Shown: piece by piece, positions 33,911-42,298 of the stretch
Numbering within the stretch: the first letter of the stretch is position 1
Layout: each line of letters begins with the position of its first letter
Source of the DNA: Paraburkholderia polaris
GTDB lineage: Bacteria; Pseudomonadota; Gammaproteobacteria; Burkholderiales; Burkholderiaceae
Direction of reading: 5' to 3'
DNA length: 64,000 bases
Assembly: GCF_012927345.1 (NCBI RefSeq)
Contig: NZ_JABBGJ010000015.1
Coordinates: 62,001 to 126,000, forward strand
Notes under the pieces: model-generated
What the model saw: only the letters and a program-made list of their open reading frames with translations
The model's database searches: none
What the model was told of the DNA's origin: nothing
Translations under genes and position numbers: made by a program

Positions 33911-35152
33911 ATGCATGCTGTTCCCCCGCTCGAACAAGACATCGTCGATGCGCCGGTCGATGCGTCGCCTGCTCATGCAGCCGCGCAATCCAACGCCCCA
34001 ACAGCCGCGAATGCACACGCGCCAGATCAGGCCGCCACCAACGCCGCGCCGGTGCGCGATCTGCGCCGCGTCGGCATTCACCCTGATTACTGGTATCCGC
34101 TCGCGTGGTCGCATGAGGTGAAGCGGGGCAAGACGCATGGTGTGACGTTCGCGGGTGAGCCGATCGTGCTGGCGCGAACGGAGTCCGGCAAGGTGTTCGC
34201 GCTCGAAGACCGTTGCGCGCATCGTCAGGTGCCGTTGCATCAGGGCGTGGTGGACGGCGAATCGATCCGCTGCGGCTATCACGGCTGGACCTACGACTGT
34301 TCGGGCACGTGCATCGACGTGCCGTATCTGGGCCGCGATCGTCTGCCGAACGGCGTGCGGTCTTATCCGTGCCGCGAAGTCGAAGGTCTGATTTTCGTGT
34401 TTCCCGGTAATGCCGCTTTGGCCGAACAACGGCCACTCCCCGCGTTCGGCTCCGTATCCGACAAGAAGTACAAGACGCGCCGTTTCGGCCGTCCGGTGAA
34501 TTGCCATTATTCGTTCATGCACGAGAACCTGATGGACATGAACCATCAGTTCCTGCATCGCCGGCAGATGGGGCAGATGCGCGCACGTTCGCTGGGGCGG
34601 CGGCGCGGCGAAGGCTGGGTCGAAGTCGATTACACGTTTGCACGCATGGCCGGCCAGCAGCCGATCGGCGAAGCGATCGTGTTCGGCCAGAGCCGCAAGA
34701 CCGGTGGCGACAACGACAAGGACGTGATGACGATCCGCACCGAGTATCCGTATCAGACGCTGCAGATTCGCACGTCCGATCAGACGCTGGTGATGGACTT
34801 GTGGATTGTCTACGTGCCGCTCGATCGAGAGCAGCGTACGAACCGCACGTTCGGGCTGCTGTCGATTCGCAAACCGGGAATTCCCGGCGTGCTGAATCTC
34901 GCGTGGCCGCTGCTCGTGTGGTTCACCGAACGCATTTTCAAGGAAGACCGCGAGATCGTCGAAGCCGAACAGCGCGCACACGATTCGCAAGGCGCGGACT
35001 GGAATCACGAAGTGTTTCCGGTCATCAACGAACTACGCGCCTTGCTGCGCGAGAGCGGTGCGCCGGATCAGGTAGTGGGCGCCGGCACGGGCGGCGCTGC
35101 GGTGATCCGCTTCTGGGATTCGCGTCACGGCAACCCCTTGTCGAATACCTGA
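33911..35152 (+). CDS. solitary Rieske non-heme iron oxygenase
   Basis: A 413-aa oxygenase-type protein. An Ala-rich N-terminal extension (~50 residues) precedes the Rieske domain with C102-x-H104 (RCAHR) and C121-x2-H124 (CGYHGW). The mononuclear iron site is probably in HENLMDMNHQFLHRRQ. The C-terminal half has the hydrophobic segment FGLLSIRKPGIPGVLNLAWPLLVWF. No ferredoxin, reductase or regulator gene is adjacent. Start placed at ATG 33911; the frame is open upstream without likely coding content. It is more distant from the operon oxygenase than a recent copy would be. Substrate unknown. Confidence 0.85.
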   Translation: MHAVPPLEQDIVDAPVDASPAHAAAQSNAPTAANAHAPDQAATNAAPVRDLRRVGIHPDYWYPLAWSHEVKRGKTHGVTFAGEPIVLARTESGKVFALEDRCAHRQVPLHQGVVDGESIRCGYHGWTYDCSGTCIDVPYLGRDRLPNGVRSYPCREVEGLIFVFPGNAALAEQRPLPAFGSVSDKKYKTRRFGRPVNCHYSFMHENLMDMNHQFLHRRQMGQMRARSLGRRRGEGWVEVDYTFARMAGQQPIGEAIVFGQSRKTGGDNDKDVMTIRTEYPYQTLQIRTSDQTLVMDLWIVYVPLDREQRTNRTFGLLSIRKPGIPGVLNLAWPLLVWFTERIFKEDREIVEAEQRAHDSQGADWNHEVFPVINELRALLRESGAPDQVVGAGTGGAAVIRFWDSRHGNPLSNT

Positions 35153-35220
35153 TATTCGAGTTTTTTGGCGCCGCGCAGGACCGTACAATCGTCCGCGACG
35201 ATGAGTGGCGGCCCGGCGGC

Positions 35221-35260
35221 ACCGGCTAAAACCGGCTAAAACCGGCTAAAACCGGCTAAA
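35221..35260. repeat. four tandem copies of a 10-bp unit
   Basis: ACCGGCTAAA is repeated four times without change, between the Rieske gene and the hydrolase gene. The tract lies in noncoding DNA and could change length by slippage. Confidence 0.9.
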
Positions 35261-35338
35261 ACAATACGCATAAGGCAGGCACAACTCATCGATCGGGAAA
35301 GCCAAAAATCATAATGAATCGCCTGAGGGGTCCATTCG

Positions 35339-36328
35339 ATGAGTTCCGAACTGCATGCAGTGGTGCTGGTTGCCGTGTTCCTTGTGGGCTTCGTCATCAT
35401 GGCGGTGGCGTTGGTGAAGGGCGGCCCCAAACAGCCGCCGCCGCTCGCGTCGATCAATGAGCCTTTCAAGTCGGTCGATACTTCCGATTTACCTCCAATC
35501 GAACGCTACACCGCACGCGATAACACGCAACTCGCGTACCGGCGCTATGCCAGCGGGATAACGCGGCCGCGAGGCAGCGCCGTGCTGATTCACGGCTCGT
35601 CGGCGAGTGGCGTGAGCCTGCATACCTTGGCGAAGGCGCTCGCCGCGGCTGGTTACGACGCCTACGTGCCCGACATGCGCGGGCACGGCGAATCGGGCAA
35701 GAAAGGCACCATCGCGTATATCGGCCAGCTTGAAGACGATCTGAGCGACTTTATCGACGCGGTTCAGCCGGCCGGCCCGCGCACGCTAGTTGGTTTCTCG
35801 GCGGGCGGCGGCTTCGCGCTGCGGTTCGCGGGGGATGCGCGGCAATTGGCATTCGACCGCTACGTGCTGCTTGCACCGTTCATCCATCAGAACGCCCCGA
35901 CAACGCCGCCATCCGTCGGCGGGTGGGTGAATGTCGGATTGCCACGCGTGATCGTGCTGGTGATCCTCAATAAGCTGCGCATCACGCTTTTCAATCATCT
36001 GCCGACCGTGGCCTATGCGCTGTCGCCTGAGGCGGCGGCCAAGCTCACGCCACAGTACTCATACAACCTGATGCAGAACTTTCGTCCGCATGAGGATTAC
36101 CGCGCGGATATCCGGGCGACGCGGCAGCCGCTTGAAGTGCTGGTCGGTGCGGATGACGAGGCGTTCCACGCCGAGGCATTTGTCGGGGTCTTTGCGGAAG
36201 CGGGGCGCGTCGTGCCGGTCACGATCGTGCCCGGCGTGGCGCATATCGCGCTGACACTCGATGCTGCGGCTGTCGCTGCGATTGTGGCTGCGGTGTCTGA
36301 GCAGGCCGGCGAAGTGGCTGTTTCATAG
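35339..36328 (+). CDS. membrane-anchored alpha/beta-hydrolase
   Basis: A 329-aa protein with one N-terminal membrane helix (VVLVAVFLVGFVIMAVALV) and a periplasmic or cytosolic alpha/beta-fold domain of the monoacylglycerol-lipase type. Visible are VLIHGSSASG, PDMRGHGESG, the nucleophile elbow VGFSAGGG (Ser), the acid region VLVGADDEAFH and the His in VPGVAHIAL. A GAGGGG ribosome site precedes the ATG. Substrate unknown. Confidence 0.83.
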   Translation: MSSELHAVVLVAVFLVGFVIMAVALVKGGPKQPPPLASINEPFKSVDTSDLPPIERYTARDNTQLAYRRYASGITRPRGSAVLIHGSSASGVSLHTLAKALAAAGYDAYVPDMRGHGESGKKGTIAYIGQLEDDLSDFIDAVQPAGPRTLVGFSAGGGFALRFAGDARQLAFDRYVLLAPFIHQNAPTTPPSVGGWVNVGLPRVIVLVILNKLRITLFNHLPTVAYALSPEAAAKLTPQYSYNLMQNFRPHEDYRADIRATRQPLEVLVGADDEAFHAEAFVGVFAEAGRVVPVTIVPGVAHIALTLDAAAVAAIVAAVSEQAGEVAVS

Positions 36329-36495
36329 GCTGGCTTTCCGCCCGGTGGGGAATCAATCCATCTCCACCCGGTAGGGAATTCAGGCCGATCGAGCAGCGAT
36401 AATGGCATCTGACACACTCAGGTTTGCGCCAATCGAGATGCGCCGGCCTTCGACCCGTGTACCATTTCGCTTTTTCCGATCTTTAAGAACACCCC

Positions 36496-36612
36496 GTGAC
36501 TACGCAACAGATCCCCACCGCATCCCGTAAATCCCTCACTCTGCTGCAATTGCTTGGCCTCATCGGCGCCGCCGGACTGATCGCAGCCATCGTGCTGAAT
36601 CAGTTCGTCTAA
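36496..36612 (+). CDS. 38-residue single-pass membrane peptide
   Basis: A GTG-started frame gives VTTQQIPTASRKSLTLLQLL followed by a Gly/Ala-rich hydrophobic helix and an ending of NQFV. It is short but has a clean single membrane segment, a basic residue pair before it and normal codon use. It lies 80 bp before the rubredoxin-fusion gene in the same direction. Possibly a small electron-transfer or stress-related membrane protein; function unknown. Confidence 0.5.
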   Translation: MTTQQIPTASRKSLTLLQLLGLIGAAGLIAAIVLNQFV

Positions 36613-36691
36613 CCCGTCACGCAGCCCACGCTTCAAGCATCCGACCCTATACCGGCACTCGCCGCCGGCTTCATCGATATTCCGATTTGCC

Positions 36692-37108
36692 ATGTACAAG
36701 AAGGGCGTAGCTGTAGAAATCCAGTTTTCCCCCGAGCGGCTCAACGACGGCGCCGGCGATCCGTACTGGATCGATTTGACGCAGGCCGAAGCGCAACGGC
36801 TGTTGGAAAGCCTGCAGGCACGCCTTGCTGAAAGCAGTGTGGGGACGGCCCCGCCGTTGGTGGTGAGCCTCGATGAGGCGCCGGCGTCTAACGCGGTCGC
36901 TGCGGCGGATGCCGCGGTCGAAACCGCAACGTCTGCGGACGATTTCAAACAATGGGTCTGCGTGATTTGTGGCTGGATCTACGATGAAGCAGCCGGCTTG
37001 CCGGAAGAAGGCATTGCGGCCGGCACCCGCTGGGCAGATGTCCCGGCCGACTGGCGTTGCCCATTGTGCGATGTGGGCAAGGAAGACTTTGCGTTGGTCG
37101 AGTTTTAA
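36692..37108 (+). CDS. rubredoxin fused to an N-terminal domain
   Basis: A 138-aa protein. Residues 85-138 are a rubredoxin with Fe ligands C90-x2-C93 (CVICGW) and C123-x2-C126 (CPLCD), plus GLPEEGIAAGTRWADVP between them. Residues 1-80 form an extra domain (VEIQFSPERLNDGAGDPYWIDLTQ, then an Ala-rich linker) absent from ordinary 55-residue rubredoxins. It carries electrons to an oxidase, hydroxylase or peroxide-handling partner; no partner gene is adjacent apart from the small membrane peptide upstream. Confidence 0.85.
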   Translation: MYKKGVAVEIQFSPERLNDGAGDPYWIDLTQAEAQRLLESLQARLAESSVGTAPPLVVSLDEAPASNAVAAADAAVETATSADDFKQWVCVICGWIYDEAAGLPEEGIAAGTRWADVPADWRCPLCDVGKEDFALVEF

Positions 37109-37152
37109 GCCCGGCCAACGGTTCTAACCGTCATAACGGTTCCAGAGTCCCG

Positions 37153-37177
37153 GCGGCCCGTCTACGCGCCGGGCCGC
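37153..37177. terminator. weak hairpin between convergent genes
   Basis: GCGGCCCG (37153-37160) pairs with CGGGCCGC (37170-37177). It lies between the convergent rubredoxin-fusion and SDR genes but lacks a T run, so it is only a possible terminator. Confidence 0.35.
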
Positions 37178-37186
37178 ATAGCGGCT

Positions 37187-38041
37187 TTAACTCGCTCCTT
37201 CCGGAAAATCCGCGCCGACCGTGGTCGCTTCCCAGGCATCGAAGTCGCCGCGCATGAAGTCCAGCTTCTTGCGCGCCAGTTCGAGCGCCATCTTGCCGAG
37301 CAGCAGACGCAGCGGCGGCTTGTCCGACAGCGCGGCGTCGATGATCGCCTGGGCGGCGCGCACCGGATCGCCCGCCTGTTTGCCGCTACGCGCCCCGGTC
37401 TGCTTGCGGCGCTCGCCGGCCGTGGCCGCATAGTCGCCGATTTCCGTCGCCGATTGTTTGATCGACGGACCCGCCCAGTTCGTGCGGAACGGGCCAGGTT
37501 CGACAATCAGCACGTCGATGCCGAGCGGCTTTACCTCGGTCGCCAGCGATTCGGACAAGCCTTCCACCGCGTATTTGGTGGCGTGGTAATAACCGGTCGC
37601 GGCAAAACTCGTAATGCCGCCAATCGACGACACATTCACGATCAAGCCGCTGTGCTGCTCACGCATGATCGGCAGCACCGCCTTCGTCATATCGACCAGT
37701 CCGAACACATTGGTCTCGAACATCGCGCGGACTTCGTCGTCCTCGCCTTCTTCGATCGCGGCCAGATAGCCGTAACCCGCGTTATTGACGAGCGCGTCGA
37801 TGCGCCCGAAACGCTGTTTGGCTTGCGTGACGACGTCTTCGATCTGCTTGCGGTTCGTTACGTCGAGCGGCAGAACCAGCGCGCGATCGCCGTGTCCTTC
37901 GGCGATATCTTGCACTTTCGACGGGTCCCGTGCGGTGACGACCGCGCGCCAGCCGCGCTCCAGCACCAGCTTCGCCAACTCGCGGCCGAAGCCGGTGGAA
38001 CAGCCTGTAATCAGCCAGACGGGATTGTCTCGATTCATCAT
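37187..38041 (-). CDS. short-chain dehydrogenase/reductase
   Basis: A 284-aa classical SDR with TGCSTGFGREL (cofactor), NNAGYGYLAAIEEG, the catalytic Ser in NVSSIGGIT and Tyr-x3-Lys in YYHATKYAV. VEPGPFRTNWAG is the usual segment after the active site. The start at 38041 (MMNRDNPVWLITG) follows a CAGGAG ribosome site and is preferred to the longer frame. Substrate unknown. Confidence 0.87.
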   Translation of the reverse strand: MMNRDNPVWLITGCSTGFGRELAKLVLERGWRAVVTARDPSKVQDIAEGHGDRALVLPLDVTNRKQIEDVVTQAKQRFGRIDALVNNAGYGYLAAIEEGEDDEVRAMFETNVFGLVDMTKAVLPIMREQHSGLIVNVSSIGGITSFAATGYYHATKYAVEGLSESLATEVKPLGIDVLIVEPGPFRTNWAGPSIKQSATEIGDYAATAGERRKQTGARSGKQAGDPVRAAQAIIDAALSDKPPLRLLLGKMALELARKKLDFMRGDFDAWEATTVGADFPEGAS

Positions 38042-38097
38042 TTGGGGAAACTCCTGTTGATGGGTCAACGCGGCGCGGAGATCGTCGAACAGCGCTC

Positions 38098-39027
38098 CTA
38101 CTGCCGTCTACGTCTTGAGTGGGTTTTTAATTGTATTCGTAACGCGGCGGCCTCGCTTTGGAGCGCGCAGACGAACGCGCCGGCCAATGGATGGCTCGGA
38201 CGATGCTCCGGATGAACCACGCTCACGCGAAACGGCAGCGACACGGCGAGCGGCCGGATATGCAGATTGCGGCCCGCGAAATCCAACGCCGTAAGCGGAT
38301 TGACGATAGCCACACCGAGACCCTGCCGCACGAAACTGCACACGGAGACGGCGGTGGGCGTCTCGATCATCTGGCGGCGCGCGATGCCCGCTTGCGTGAA
38401 GGCTTCGTCGATCTGAATCCGGTACGGATCGTTCGACGATAGGCTGATGAAGGGCTGATTCGCGAAATCCTTCAACTCGATCACGCGCTTTGCGAGCAAT
38501 GGATGCCCATCGGGCAGCACGCAGACTTCGTCGACTTCGAGCAACGGCGTCAGACGGGTTCCGGCGGGCGGCGCGCCGTGTTCGGTCAAGCCGAGGTCGT
38601 AGCGCTGCGCGGTCAGCCATTCTTCGAGAAACGGCGATTCCTGCGTCGCGATCGAGAGGCTGACGCCGGGCTGTGCATCGTGGAAACGTTTCGATGCGCC
38701 GGGCAGGATCGAATGCGAAAACGCGGGCAACGCGATGATGGAAAGCTGGCCGCCCTGAAATTCGCGCAGGCTTGCAGCCGTGGACGCCACCCGTTCGAGC
38801 CCGATATAGGCGCGCTTGATTTCATCGAACAGCGTCAACGCGGACATGGTCGGACGCAGACGCCCATGCACGCGTTCGAATAAGGCAAAGCCAATGCTCT
38901 GTTCCATGCGCGCAAGTTCGCGGCTCACCGTGGGCTGCGAGGTGAAGAGCATCTCGGCCGCTTTAGTGACGCTGCCTGCCATCATCAACGCGCGGAAGAC
39001 TTCGATATGTCGATGAGTGAGCGCCAT
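38098..39027 (-). CDS. lysR: LysR-type activator divergent from lysA
   Basis: A 309-aa LTTR. The N-terminal HTH is MALTHRHIEVFRALMMAGSV and AEMLFTSQPTVSRELARME, followed by a periplasmic-binding-like effector domain (LSIIALPAFSHSILP). It is divergent from the diaminopimelate decarboxylase gene, the same layout as E. coli lysR-lysA, where LysR activates lysA and is modulated by diaminopimelate and lysine. ATG 39027 was chosen; the longer frame runs into lysA on the other strand. Confidence 0.85.
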   Translation of the reverse strand: MALTHRHIEVFRALMMAGSVTKAAEMLFTSQPTVSRELARMEQSIGFALFERVHGRLRPTMSALTLFDEIKRAYIGLERVASTAASLREFQGGQLSIIALPAFSHSILPGASKRFHDAQPGVSLSIATQESPFLEEWLTAQRYDLGLTEHGAPPAGTRLTPLLEVDEVCVLPDGHPLLAKRVIELKDFANQPFISLSSNDPYRIQIDEAFTQAGIARRQMIETPTAVSVCSFVRQGLGVAIVNPLTALDFAGRNLHIRPLAVSLPFRVSVVHPEHRPSHPLAGAFVCALQSEAAALRIQLKTHSRRRRQ

Positions 39028-39139
39028 GATGTCTATATCAGGAATGAATGGGGTCGCGAATAATAGGTATTTTACTGAATGATCGGTTCTCAGCATCATG
39101 TTGCTCAAATCCATGCTTCGATATAGAGAGCCGAACACC

Positions 39140-40381
39140 GTGACCATTTTCAATCCACGACAACTTGTCGAACTCGCGCAACAGCACGGCACACCCCTTT
39201 GGGTCTATGACGCCGACGTGATCCGCCAACGTATCGCCGAATTGCGCAGCTTCGATGTGATCCGCTACGCACAGAAGGCGTGTTCGAACGTGCATATCCT
39301 GAAGCTGATGCGAGACGAAGGGGCGATGGTCGATGCAGTGTCTTCAGGCGAAATCGCACGCAGTCTCGCGGCGGGGTTCACGCCCGATGGCGATCCCGAG
39401 GGCGTTGTTTTTACCGCGGATCTCGTCGATCACGCGACGCTGGCCACCGTGATCGAAAACCGCATCACGGTCAACGCCGGGTCGCTCGATATGCTTGAAC
39501 GCGTCGGGCAGCATGCGCCTGAAGGTCACCGTGTGTGGCTGCGGATCAATCCCGGTTTCGGTCACGGACACAGCAACAAGACCAACACGGGCGGCGAGCA
39601 TAGCAAGCACGGCATCTGGCTCGACGATGTGCCGCTGGCGATCGCAATAGTGCGGCGATATGGCCTGAAGCTGGTCGGGCTGCACATGCATATCGGCTCC
39701 GGTGTCGACTACACGCATCTATCGCGCGTGTGCGATGCGATGGTCGAAGCCGTGCAAGGCCTAGGCCACGATATCGAAGCGATTTCGGCTGGAGGCGGTT
39801 TGTCGGTGCCGTATAGCGAAGGCGAACCGCGGATTGACGTCGAACATTATTTTCGTCTTTGGGACGCGGCGCGGCGGCAGATCGAAGCGCACCTCGGGCA
39901 TCGCGTGAGACTGGAGATCGAGCCGGGGCGCTTTCTGGTTGCCGAAGCGGGTGTGCTGGTTGCCGAGGTGCACGCGCTGAACCGGCGGCCGGACCGGCAG
40001 TTCGCCTTGGTCGATGCGGGCTTCAACGATCTGGTGAGGCCGTCGTTCTACGGCAGCCATCATGAGATGACCGTGGTGAAACGCAACGGCATGCTGAGCG
40101 AAGCGCCGGTTGGCTCCGTTGCGGTGGCCGGGCCGTTGTGCGAAGCGGGCGATGTGTTCACGCAGGAGGTGGGTGGCGTCGTCACGAGTCGCTCCATGCA
40201 GACGCCGGAGGTGGGGGACTTCATCGTGTTTCACGATGCGGGGGCATACGGTGCGTCGATGTCGTCGAACTACAACAGCCGACCGCTAGCGCCTGAGGTG
40301 CTGCTGGAGAACGGCAATGCGCGTTTGATCCGGCGCAGGCAAACCATCGAGGAGTTGATCGCGCTCGAAACGCTGGGTTGA
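39140..40381 (+). CDS. lysA: diaminopimelate decarboxylase
   Basis: A 413-aa PLP enzyme that makes L-lysine from meso-diaminopimelate. Seen are GTPLWVYDADVIRQRI, the PLP-lysine region YAQKACSN, the HSKHGIWL loop, the phosphate-binding GGGLSVPY, EPGRFLVAEAG and the GPLCEAGDVF substrate loop near the C terminus. The start is given as GTG 39140 (TIFNPRQL follows), which has a GAGAG site before it; an in-frame ATG lies at 39098. Confidence 0.92.
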   Translation: MTIFNPRQLVELAQQHGTPLWVYDADVIRQRIAELRSFDVIRYAQKACSNVHILKLMRDEGAMVDAVSSGEIARSLAAGFTPDGDPEGVVFTADLVDHATLATVIENRITVNAGSLDMLERVGQHAPEGHRVWLRINPGFGHGHSNKTNTGGEHSKHGIWLDDVPLAIAIVRRYGLKLVGLHMHIGSGVDYTHLSRVCDAMVEAVQGLGHDIEAISAGGGLSVPYSEGEPRIDVEHYFRLWDAARRQIEAHLGHRVRLEIEPGRFLVAEAGVLVAEVHALNRRPDRQFALVDAGFNDLVRPSFYGSHHEMTVVKRNGMLSEAPVGSVAVAGPLCEAGDVFTQEVGGVVTSRSMQTPEVGDFIVFHDAGAYGASMSSNYNSRPLAPEVLLENGNARLIRRRQTIEELIALETLG

Positions 40382-40445
40382 GCGAGACGGGGTGGTGGGG
40401 CATGCAGGTCGCCGACGTTCAACGCCACGCTGCGTGAACCTGGCT

Positions 40446-41366
40446 TCATCGCGCCCGCACCGTGCGCGTGTACGACGCAATCATCGTCGCGAGTTCCTGC
40501 GCGGCGGGCGTGACGGGAATCGCCGCGCGCTGCAGCAGGCACACGTTCTGTTCGACCGCGCGCTCGCGCACGTTGATCGACGTAAGCGTGCTCGCAAACG
40601 GCCCGCGTTTGACGACGATCGATGATTCCAGCGACAGGCAGTCTGTCGCGCCGACCAGATGGAGCGTCTCGTACAGACCTTCCACCGTCGCGATGATTTT
40701 CGGCGGCGGCAAGCCGTGGCTCTCGAGCAGATGGTTCAGGCGGCTGACTTGCGGATCGTCGGTGAGATTCGGCGAGCGCGTCGCCACCCATGTGCAATCG
40801 ACGAGTTCGGCAAGCGACCTCGCCCCCGCTTTCGGATGACCGCGACGGCAGACGATCACGGGATCGGACGGATAAAGCGGCGTCACGGACAGATCGGCCG
40901 TGTCGGTATGTTTCGACACCAGCGCGACAGCGAAATCGAGCGTGCCTTCGCGAATCCACGAAATCATCATTCGCGAAGTACCGGTGCGCAAATGCACCGC
41001 GACCCGCTCGAAGCGCGTGCGGAATTCCATCAGCACAGGGGCGAAGGCGTCGATGAGCGGCTCAGTAGTCATGCCGAACGTGACCTCGCCCGCGTAGTCG
41101 CCGCGCAATTGCTGCACTTCCTGCTCGGCCCGTTCGCATTCGCCAAGAATCGCGCCGGCGCGCTGCAACAGGCGCTGGCCGAGCGCCGTCAGCGCGATTC
41201 CGCGGTTCGTGCGGGTGAATAAGGTCGCACCCAGCATCGATTCGAGGTTCTGCAACTGCTGCGTGATGCCGCTCTGGGCGATGCCGAGCGCCCGCGACGC
41301 CGCGCGGATGCTGCCGTGCTCGGCAACGGCGGTGAACGCACGCAACTGGGAGATCGTCAACGCCAT
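40446..41366 (-). CDS. LysR-type transcriptional regulator
   Basis: A 306-aa LTTR with the HTH MALTISQLRAFTAVAEHGSI, ALGIAQSGITQQLQNLE and the start of the effector domain EVTFGMTTEPLID. It is divergent from the ABC binding-protein gene at 41489, which it most likely controls (inference), and convergent with lysA. Confidence 0.9.
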   Translation of the reverse strand: MALTISQLRAFTAVAEHGSIRAASRALGIAQSGITQQLQNLESMLGATLFTRTNRGIALTALGQRLLQRAGAILGECERAEQEVQQLRGDYAGEVTFGMTTEPLIDAFAPVLMEFRTRFERVAVHLRTGTSRMMISWIREGTLDFAVALVSKHTDTADLSVTPLYPSDPVIVCRRGHPKAGARSLAELVDCTWVATRSPNLTDDPQVSRLNHLLESHGLPPPKIIATVEGLYETLHLVGATDCLSLESSIVVKRGPFASTLTSINVRERAVEQNVCLLQRAAIPVTPAAQELATMIASYTRTVRAR

Positions 41367-41387
41367 GAAGAGTCTCGGTGATCGGTA

Positions 41388-41409
41388 AAAGTGATCATGA
41401 TATTACTTT
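41388..41409. promoter_or_regulatory. candidate LysR-type binding site
   Basis: AAAGT (41388-41392) and ACTTT (41405-41409) flank an AT-rich 12-bp core in the gap between the divergent LysR gene and the binding-protein gene. The position and T-Nx-A-like symmetry fit an LTTR site. Confidence 0.4.
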
Positions 41410-41488
41410 CGGGCCTTCTTTGAGGCGCGACAACGGCATAGGATGGCCCGTACCCTGTCGTAATCCGCCCAACTCACACCCGCCTCCC

Positions 41489-42256
41489 ATGAAAATCTCG
41501 TTGATGATCTTGAGCGCCGCGCTGGCTTTCAGCAGTGGTGCGTTTGCCGCCGACCCCGCCGCGCTGCGCCTCGGTATCGATCCGACCTATCCGCCGATGG
41601 ACTCCAAGGCGCCCGACGGCAGCTTCAAGGGTTTCGACGTCGATCTCGGCAACGAAATCTGCCGGCGCATCCACGCGCATTGCCAATGGGTCGAGCTCGA
41701 GTTTTCGGGGATGATTCCGGCGCTGCAGGCACGCAAGATCGACGCGATCCTTTCGTCGATGGCGATCACGGAGAAACGCGAGCAACAGATTCTGTTTTCG
41801 TCGAAGCTGTTTCAGTTCAAATCGCGGCTGATCGCCAAGCAAGGTTCCCCGCTCGCGGGCGGTATGAATGCGTTGGCCGGCAAGCAGATCGGTGTGCAGT
41901 CGGGGACGCAGTTCGAGGGGTACGCGTTGAAGAATTGGGCGCCCCTTGGCGTGCACGTTGTCGCGTACAAGAGTCAGGATGAGGTGTTCGCCGACCTGCA
42001 GAACGGTCGTCTCGATGGGGCGCTGCTCGGTACTGTCGAAGCCGACTACGGTTTTTTGCGCACGCCGGCGGGGAAGGGGTTTGCTTTTGTCGGCGAGCCG
42101 CTTTCGATGGGTGATCGTGGCGTCGGCATCGGCTTGCGCAAGGATGAGACTGCGGTGCAGGCGTCCATTAACGAGGCGATTGCCTCGATGCTCAAGGACG
42201 GTACGTACGCGCGGATCGCGAAGAAATATTTCGACTTCGATCCGTACGGCAATTGA
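41489..42256 (+). CDS. amino-acid ABC transporter periplasmic binding protein
   Basis: A 255-aa type II solute-binding protein of the Lys/Arg/Orn-His family. The signal peptide ends at SSGAFA. The ligand site resembles LAO proteins: LRLGIDPTYPPMDSKAPDGS, GFDVDLGNEICRRI, SSMAITEKREQQILFS and GVQSGTQFE. No permease or ATPase gene is adjacent, so it must use components encoded elsewhere. The deacylase gene follows after 42 bp, suggesting uptake of an N-acylated or polyamine-type amino acid (inference). Confidence 0.88.
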   Translation: MKISLMILSAALAFSSGAFAADPAALRLGIDPTYPPMDSKAPDGSFKGFDVDLGNEICRRIHAHCQWVELEFSGMIPALQARKIDAILSSMAITEKREQQILFSSKLFQFKSRLIAKQGSPLAGGMNALAGKQIGVQSGTQFEGYALKNWAPLGVHVVAYKSQDEVFADLQNGRLDGALLGTVEADYGFLRTPAGKGFAFVGEPLSMGDRGVGIGLRKDETAVQASINEAIASMLKDGTYARIAKKYFDFDPYGN

Positions 42257-42298
42257 TTTTCCGTTTCACATCTCTTCTTTTACAGACCTCGCGTTCTC

